A stretch of DNA of 64,000 nt from an uncultured Roseburia sp. (lineage in GTDB: Bacteria > Bacillota > Clostridia > Lachnospirales > Lachnospiraceae). The position numbers and the translations under genes are program-made. Below are positions 59,192 through 64,000 of this stretch, in pieces (positions within the stretch are counted from its first letter, which is position 1; each line of letters begins with the position of its first letter). The notes below the pieces were generated by a model. The model was not told the DNA's origin, made no database searches, and saw only the letters and a program-made list of their open reading frames with translations. Location: NCBI GenBank assembly GCA_947644305.1, contig CANRYS010000003.1, positions 102,871 to 166,870 of the forward strand. Reading direction: 5' to 3'.

Positions 59192-60397
59192 ATGTTGATC
59201 GTAAAGAAATTTGGTGGTACTTCGGTTGCTGATAAAGAGAGGATTTTTAATGTGGCAAACCGTTGTATTGAGGATTATAAAAAAGGACATGACGTAGTTG
59301 TAGTCCTTTCTGCTATGGGAAAGCAGACGGATGTGCTGCTGGATATGGCGAACGATATCAATCCCAACGCGCCCAAGCGTGAGCTGGATATGCTGCTTAC
59401 CACAGGAGAGCAGACCTCCGTGGCGCTTATGGCGATGGCGATGCATGCCCTGGGTGTGCCATCCATCTCCCTGAATGCCTTCCAGGTGGCGATGCATACG
59501 ACATCCGTGGCAGGAAATGCGAAGCTGATCAAGATCGATAAGGATCGTATCCGTCATGAACTGGAACAGAGAAAGATCGTAATTGTGACAGGCTTCCAGG
59601 GAATCTGCAAATACGACGATTATACCACATTGGGACGTGGCGGTTCCGATACGACAGCGGTGGCTCTGGCGGCAACACTTCATGCCGATGCCTGTGAGAT
59701 CTACACAGATGTAGATGGTGTCTATACCGCAGATCCGCGTATTGTAGAAGATGCTAAAAAACTTGACCAGATTACCTATGATGAAATGCTTGAGCTCGCC
59801 AGCTTTGGAGCAGGGGTTCTTCACAACCGTTCTGTGGAAATGGCGAAAAAGTATGGTGTACAACTGGTGGTTCGTTCAAGTCTGAATACAACAGAAGGTA
59901 CTATAGTGAAGGAGGAAGTAAAAATGGAGAAAATGCTTATCAGCGGTGTGGCAAGTGATAAAAATGTAGCCAGAATAGCAGTTGTAGGTTTGGAGGATCA
60001 GCCAGGAGTGGCATTTAAGCTGTTCCGTCACCTTGCCAACCACAATGTAAATGTAGATATGATCCTGCAGTCCATCGGACGCGATAATACAAAGGATATC
60101 AGCTTTACCGTGACGGAGGATATGGCAGATGTAGCGGTGGAGACCGTTGAGAGACACCGCAGCGGCAGCCTCAAATGCCAGGATGTAAAGGTAAATAAAA
60201 ATGTATCCAAAGTATCCATCGTAGGTGCGGGAATGCAGACCAACCCCGGTGTTGCTGCCCAGATGTTCGAGGCGCTCTACGATGCCAATGTCAACATTCA
60301 ACAGATCTCAACATCAGAGATCCGTGTTACAGTTTTGATCGACGAAGAAGATACCAACAAAGCGATGAACGCGGTACACAAAGAGTTTGATTTTTGA
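59192..60397 (+). CDS. lysC: Aspartate kinase
   Basis: A 401-residue kinase for the first step from aspartate towards lysine, threonine and methionine. KKFGGTSVAD at the N terminus, TTGEQTSVALMAMAMHALG, GFQGICKYDDYTTLGRGGSDTTAVALAA and CEIYTDVDGVYTADPRIV form the catalytic domain. Two ACT domains follow (about 260-400; VGLEDQPGVAFKLFRHLA and VGAGMQTNPGVAAQMFEAL). The start is ATG 59192, about ten bases after AGGAGG; ATG 59171 overlaps the upstream stop and has no site. Effector type (lysine or lysine plus threonine) cannot be read off. A terminator lies at 60433-60460. Confidence 0.95.
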   Translation: MLIVKKFGGTSVADKERIFNVANRCIEDYKKGHDVVVVLSAMGKQTDVLLDMANDINPNAPKRELDMLLTTGEQTSVALMAMAMHALGVPSISLNAFQVAMHTTSVAGNAKLIKIDKDRIRHELEQRKIVIVTGFQGICKYDDYTTLGRGGSDTTAVALAATLHADACEIYTDVDGVYTADPRIVEDAKKLDQITYDEMLELASFGAGVLHNRSVEMAKKYGVQLVVRSSLNTTEGTIVKEEVKMEKMLISGVASDKNVARIAVVGLEDQPGVAFKLFRHLANHNVNVDMILQSIGRDNTKDISFTVTEDMADVAVETVERHRSGSLKCQDVKVNKNVSKVSIVGAGMQTNPGVAAQMFEALYDANVNIQQISTSEIRVTVLIDEEDTNKAMNAVHKEFDF

Positions 60398-60432
60398 TTC
60401 TTTGAGAATTTATAAAAATATATGTTTATTAG

Positions 60433-60460
60433 AAGGCGCCAATTTATTTGGCGCTTTTTA
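60433..60460 (+). terminator. Terminator of the hom-lysC operon
   Basis: AAGGCGCCAA (60433-60442) pairs with TTGGCGCTTT (60448-60457) across a 5-nt loop, with one G-T pair and a closing T run. Confidence 0.8.
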
Positions 60461-60479
60461 ATAAAGCCTTTCAGTGTTC

Positions 60480-60508
60480 TTGTATCCTGTCCCAATAAAT
60501 GATATAAT
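60480..60508 (+). promoter_or_regulatory. Promoter of the ecfA1-ecfA2-ecfT-truA operon
   Basis: TTGTAT (60480-60485), 17 bp, perfect TATAAT (60503-60508). A hairpin ATCTGT-N6-ACAGAT (60515-60532) covers the start region. Confidence 0.7.
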
Positions 60509-60571
60509 AACCGTATCTGTTCAAAAACAGATGCTGTGAATTTATGAGGAAACAGTTAGGATGGTGCCGTT

Positions 60572-61435
60572 TTGATAAAAGTGAAGGATCTTGTATTTGA
60601 ATATATACGCAGGGATGAAAAGGATGAGGTCATCGGTGTAGAACTGGCGGTGGATCATCTGTCTTTCCAGGTGAAGAAGGGGGAATTTGTGGCGGTGCTG
60701 GGGCACAATGGTTCCGGCAAATCCACACTGGCGAAGCATATCAATGCCATTCTTCTTCCTGGGGAGGGAACGGTTTATGTGGATGGTATCGACACCTCCG
60801 ATAAGAATATGATGTGGGAGATCAGACAGCGGGCAGGGATGGTATTTCAGAATCCAGACAATCAGATTGTGCACAATGTAGTAGAAGAAGATGTTGGTTT
60901 TGGACCAGAGAATCTTGGAGTGCCCACAGAGGAGATCTGGGAGCGGGTAGAGGGCTCTCTTAAAAAGGTAGGAATGTTAAAATGCCGGAAAGAGTCTCCC
61001 AATAATCTGTCTGGTGGACAAAAACAGAAAGTGGCTATCGCCGGCGTGCTTGCCATGAAGCCAAAGTGTATCGTGTTCGATGAGTCTACAGCGATGTTAG
61101 ATCCGGTGGGACGCAGGGAGGTATTGGAGGCGGTCCGGGAATTAAATGAGAAAGAGGGAATTACAATCCTATGGATCACTCACTATATGGATGAGGCAGC
61201 CCAGGCAGACCGCATTCTTGTTATGAATGAGGGAAAGCTGGTGATGGAAGGAACTCCTAGGGAGGTATTCGCCCAGGCGGACCAGCTCAAAGGCTGGCAT
61301 CTGGATGTGCCTCAGGTGACGGAACTGGCGTCGGAACTGAGGAAGCGGGGGATGAATATACCTGCCGATGTGATCAATGTAGAAGAATTCGTGGAAGCAG
61401 CGGCGCGGTGTTTCGCGGGCGCGGATTGGAAATGA
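60572..61435 (+). CDS. ecfA1: ECF transporter ATPase EcfA1
   Basis: A 287-residue ATPase of the group II energy-coupling factor module shared by vitamin-specific S components. Walker [11 protein letters not shown]-loop [25 protein letters not shown] (the QNPDNQ form is typical of EcfA), signature [13 protein letters not shown], Walker [14 protein letters not shown] and switch His WITHYMDEA. It starts at TTG 60572: ATG 60561 ends after five codons, and AGGATGG precedes the TTG. It pairs with EcfA2, 7 nt downstream. No S component lies nearby, so it probably serves several. Confidence 0.93.
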   Translation: MIKVKDLVFEYIRRDEKDEVIGVELAVDHLSFQVKKGEFVAVLGHNGSGKSTLAKHINAILLPGEGTVYVDGIDTSDKNMMWEIRQRAGMVFQNPDNQIVHNVVEEDVGFGPENLGVPTEEIWERVEGSLKKVGMLKCRKESPNNLSGGQKQKVAIAGVLAMKPKCIVFDESTAMLDPVGRREVLEAVRELNEKEGITILWITHYMDEAAQADRILVMNEGKLVMEGTPREVFAQADQLKGWHLDVPQVTELASELRKRGMNIPADVINVEEFVEAAARCFAGADWK

Positions 61436-61442
61436 GGAAATT

Positions 61443-62306
61443 ATGTCTATTTTATTAAATGAGGTAGAATACATCTATGGAAAAGGGACAGCATTCGAGA
61501 AGGTGGCCCTGTACAATGTCACTTTGAAGATCGAGGATGGAGAGTTTATCGGACTCATTGGACATACAGGATCTGGAAAATCTACACTCATCCAGCATAT
61601 GAATGGTCTCCTGAAACCCGTCTCAGGCGGAGTATATTACAATGGAAAAGATATCAATGATAAGGATTTTTCCAAAAAAAAGCTGCGCTCAAAGGTATCT
61701 ATCGTATTTCAGTATTCGGAGCAGCAGCTATTTGAAAGTTCTGTGATTGAAGATGTTCGTTTTGGACCGAAAAATATCGGTATGGAATCATTGCAAGTGG
61801 ATATGAATGCCTTTGAGGCATTAAAGCAGGTGGGGATACCAGATGAACTTCTGGATGTATCGCCGCTAGAGCTGTCCGGTGGACAAAAGCGGAGAGTGGC
61901 CATCGCCGGAGTACTGGCTATGCAGCCGGAAGTGCTGATCTTGGACGAGCCCACGGCGGGGCTGGACCCGAAGGGAAGGGATGAAATACTGGAACTGATT
62001 CAGAGACTACACGAAGAGCGGAAGATCACGGTGATCGTCGTGTCCCACAGCATGGAGGATATGGGAAAATATGCAAAGCGGCTTGTGGTGATGAATGGCG
62101 GAACGGTGGCATATGACGGGACTCCAGAGGAAGTCTTTTCTCATTATAAAGATCTGGAGCGCATCGGATTACAGGCGCCTCAGGTAACCTATGTGATGGA
62201 GGGCCTGGCGGCAAAGGGGATAAAGCTTCCCCACAATGCCATCAATGTGAGACAGGCAGTGGACGCTGTATATACAGCCTACAGAAGTAGAAAAGAAAGG
62301 AATTAG
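61443..62306 (+). CDS. ecfA2: ECF transporter ATPase EcfA2
   Basis: A 287-residue partner ATPase. Walker A GHTGSGKSTLIQHMNGLLKP, Q-loop VFQYSEQQLFESSVIEDVRFGPKN (the YSEQQLF variant distinguishes EcfA2 from EcfA1), signature ELSGGQKRRVAIA, Walker B VLILDEPTAGLDPKGRDEI and switch His VVSHSMEDM. It starts at ATG 61443, 7 nt after ecfA1, and is followed by ecfT after 9 nt. The two ATPases form an asymmetric dimer that couples to EcfT helices. This is the standard gene order in Firmicutes. Confidence 0.94.
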   Translation: MSILLNEVEYIYGKGTAFEKVALYNVTLKIEDGEFIGLIGHTGSGKSTLIQHMNGLLKPVSGGVYYNGKDINDKDFSKKKLRSKVSIVFQYSEQQLFESSVIEDVRFGPKNIGMESLQVDMNAFEALKQVGIPDELLDVSPLELSGGQKRRVAIAGVLAMQPEVLILDEPTAGLDPKGRDEILELIQRLHEERKITVIVVSHSMEDMGKYAKRLVVMNGGTVAYDGTPEEVFSHYKDLERIGLQAPQVTYVMEGLAAKGIKLPHNAINVRQAVDAVYTAYRSRKERN

Positions 62307-62315
62307 TCTGAGATT

Positions 62316-63122
62316 ATGCTGAGAGATATTACCATCGGACAATATTATCCGGTTGAATCAAAAATACATACACTGGATCCACGGGTAAAGATTGTGGCTG
62401 TTTTTATTTATCTCATTTCTTTATTTTTATTTCATGGCTTTGCCGGCTATCTTGTGGTCACGGTATTTATTGTGGCAGCAGTGGTTATGAGCAGGGTGCC
62501 CTTCTCATTTATGATGAAAGGACTGAAACCAGTTCTGTTCCTGATCTGCTTTACTGCATTTTTTAATGTTTTTTTTACACCCGGGGAAGTTTTATTTGAA
62601 TGGAAATTTATAACGATTTCATTGCAGGGACTGAGGAAGGGCGCCTTTATGGTGCTCCGGCTTATGTATCTTGTTGTCGGCTCGTCATTGCTGACCTATA
62701 CCACCACGCCCAATAAACTGACAGATGGTATCGAGAGTCTTTTAAAGCCACTGGGGAGGCTTGGGGTGCCAGTGCACGATCTGGCGATGATGATGTCTCT
62801 TGCCCTGCGCTTCATACCGATCCTTTTGGAAGAGGCAAATCGGATCATTCGGGCACAGAGTGCCAGGGGGGCGGATTTTGAAGAGGGAAGATTATTTCAG
62901 AGACTCCGGGCGATGGTGTCTATCCTCGTGCCTCTTCTGGTTTCATCTACGAGGCGAGCTTATGATCTGGCGCTGGCCATGGAGGCAAGATGTTATCGTG
63001 GCGGGGAGGGAAGGACGAAAATGAAGCCGCTGGCGTACCGGCACAGGGATGTTATGACCTATGCGCTCTGTGTTCTATACGTGGCAGTTTTGCTTACAGT
63101 AAATCATTTTGTGCCATTTTGA
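62316..63122 (+). CDS. ecfT: ECF transporter transmembrane component EcfT
   Basis: A 268-residue membrane protein with about five helices (about 28-62, 68-95, 103-125, and the C-terminal 245-265). It starts MLRDITIGQYYPVESKIHTLDPRVKI, the family start motif. The coupling region (about 150-225) has the two Ala-Arg-Gly-type motifs in IIRAQSARGADFEEG and AMEARCYRGGEG, which dock on the EcfA1/A2 grooves. It completes the group II module. GTCTGAGATT, rather than a strong site, precedes ATG 62316; coupling to ecfA2 is likely. truA follows 17 nt on. Confidence 0.93.
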   Translation: MLRDITIGQYYPVESKIHTLDPRVKIVAVFIYLISLFLFHGFAGYLVVTVFIVAAVVMSRVPFSFMMKGLKPVLFLICFTAFFNVFFTPGEVLFEWKFITISLQGLRKGAFMVLRLMYLVVGSSLLTYTTTPNKLTDGIESLLKPLGRLGVPVHDLAMMMSLALRFIPILLEEANRIIRAQSARGADFEEGRLFQRLRAMVSILVPLLVSSTRRAYDLALAMEARCYRGGEGRTKMKPLAYRHRDVMTYALCVLYVAVLLTVNHFVPF

Positions 63123-63139
63123 TCTGAATGGAGGAAGGT

Positions 63140-63904
63140 ATGAGAGTAAAATTGACCGTGGCCTATGATGGAACCAACTATCATGGGTGGCAGATTCAAA
63201 ATAACGCGCTGTCTGTAGAGGAAGTGCTTACGAAGGCGCTTCGTGAACTGCTGCGAGAAGAGATCGAGCTGGCAGGGGCTAGCAGGACGGATGCGGGAGT
63301 ACATGCCCTGGGAAATGTGGCGGTATTTGATACAAATACCAGAATCCCTGCGGAAAAGATCGCCATCGCGGTAAATCAGCGTCTGCCTGAGGATATCCGG
63401 GTAATGTGCTCAGAAGAAGTGTCTCCAGCTTTTCACCCACGCTACTGTGCCAGTCGGAAAACTTATGAATACTGGATCACCAACGCAGAAATACAGCAGC
63501 CTGTCAAAAGGCTGTACTCTCATTTTGTATATATTCCCCTAAATGTGGAAAGGATGAAAGAGACAGCACAATATTTTCGTGGAGAGCATGATTTTGGCGG
63601 GTTCTGTTCCGCAGGTAGCCAAGTCAGGACTACAGTGAGAACGATTTATGATCTCCAGATCTTTCGGGAGGATGAAGACATCCGCATCCGCATTACAGGA
63701 AACGGTTTTTTATATAACATGGTGCGGATCATCGCTGGGACATTGATCGAAATAGGGATGGGACGGCGGGAGCCGGAAACCGTCCGCCAGGCGCTCAGAC
63801 AGGCAGACCGGAGCCTGGCAGGGCCGACGGCGCCGCCACGCGGACTGAGGCTGATGCAGATCGAATATGAGGAGAACAGGCAGGAGTATAGGGATGATAA
63901 TTGA
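63140..63904 (+). CDS. truA: tRNA pseudouridine synthase A
   Basis: A 254-residue enzyme that makes pseudouridine at tRNA positions 38-40. The catalytic Asp is in ASRTDAGVHALGNVAVFDT, with AYDGTNYHGWQIQ at the N terminus and GNGFLYNMVRIIAGTLIEIG near the end. The start ATG 63140 has GGAGGAAGG upstream; ATG 63128 overlaps that site. It follows ecfT, the common order in Firmicutes (ecf-truA-rplM). Here no rplM follows; instead a truncated frame and a 55-bp repeat of the truA 3' end close the window. Confidence 0.94.
   Translation: MRVKLTVAYDGTNYHGWQIQNNALSVEEVLTKALRELLREEIELAGASRTDAGVHALGNVAVFDTNTRIPAEKIAIAVNQRLPEDIRVMCSEEVSPAFHPRYCASRKTYEYWITNAEIQQPVKRLYSHFVYIPLNVERMKETAQYFRGEHDFGGFCSAGSQVRTTVRTIYDLQIFREDEDIRIRITGNGFLYNMVRIIAGTLIEIGMGRREPETVRQALRQADRSLAGPTAPPRGLRLMQIEYEENRQEYRDDN
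63837..63891 (+). repeat. 55-bp direct repeat, first copy (3' end of truA)
   Basis: The stretch from CACGCGGACTGAGG to GGCAGGAGTATAG is identical, base for base, to 63946-64000. It covers the last codons of truA and the ribosome site of the next frame. Confidence 0.9.
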
Positions 63905-63935
63905 CATTCATGCGCACGCATATCCAGAGAGATAG
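63894..63935 (+). pseudogene. Truncated start of an amidohydrolase-like gene
   Basis: A 13-codon frame (MIIDIHAHAYPER, then stop) starts at ATG 63894 behind AGGAG and overlaps truA by 11 bp. DIHAHAYPE is the typical N terminus of metal-dependent amidohydrolases. Adding one base near 63930 would keep the frame open (PEKIAS-like), so a frameshift or sequencing error is likely, after which the text jumps into the repeat. Confidence 0.4.
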
Positions 63936-63945
63936 CAAGCGCCGG

Positions 63946-64000
63946 CACGCGGACTGAGGCTGATGCAGATCGAATATGAGGAGAACAGGCAGGAGTATAG
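63946..64000 (+). repeat. 55-bp direct repeat, second copy at the window end
   Basis: An exact copy of 63837-63891, offset by 109 bp. It ends exactly at the window edge, so its full extent is unknown. Confidence 0.9.

Overview
The window reads as chromosome from a low-to-mid GC, Gram-positive, spore-forming Clostridia, most likely Lachnospiraceae. The case for this is a complete spoIIA-sigF operon, a diaminopimelate-type cell wall pathway gene (dapF), T-box control of valS, an alternative homoserine kinase-like gene between hom and lysC, group II ECF transporter genes, purine-rich ribosome binding sites, and chemotaxis parts of the CheC/CheD type. A GH10 xylanase lipoprotein fits a plant-fibre-degrading gut or rumen habitat. 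The species cannot be named from sequence alone.

Layout. 1-7.4 kb: a tiny hydrophobic toxin with a probable antisense RNA, a secreted glucosaminidase, an alanine/sodium symporter, then ddl, a DUF1934 gene, dapF, a ferredoxin-thioredoxin-reductase-like protein with thioredoxin, and trpS on the opposite strand. 7.5-15.5 kb is the most accessory part: a MITE-like inverted repeat, a 1331-residue secreted mosaic protease, two tandem leucine-rich-repeat proteins, a TnpV-like remnant, and an HxlR regulator divergent from an NTF2-like protein. 15.5-24.1 kb: cheC-cheD, a P-loop kinase-like protein, a GH10 xylanase, nadABC-niaR with a candidate NiaR operator, and a chemoreceptor. 24.1-32.5 kb: a MarR-controlled heterodimeric ABC exporter, an AlkD-like protein, a Nat-type ABC exporter and pta. 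32.6-45.7 kb: an aminotransferase, a secreted HExxH protein, a Cache chemoreceptor, T-box-valS with a large structured insert, a degenerate HipA-like plus recombinase-like pair, a zinc-ribbon TPR membrane protein and spoIIAA-spoIIAB-sigF. 45.8-52.3 kb: tRNA-Arg and a dispersed set of zinc-ribbon membrane proteins resembling the Bacillus YdjG-YdjH-YdjI envelope-stress module, interleaved with a methyltransferase, a cluster of three perfect DnaA boxes and hpf. 52.4-64 kb: secA, prfB, cheW, the aspartate-to-threonine genes hom, an apgM-like gene and lysC, then ecfA1-ecfA2-ecfT-truA. The window ends in a suspicious 55-bp duplication of the truA 3' end.

The items most worth following up are the mosaic protease locus, the HipA-like/recombinase-like pair, the Ydj-like module around an ectopic DnaA-box cluster, the structured element between the valS T-box and its gene, and the end-of-window duplication. 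No CRISPR array, rRNA gene, complete transposon or prophage is visible.
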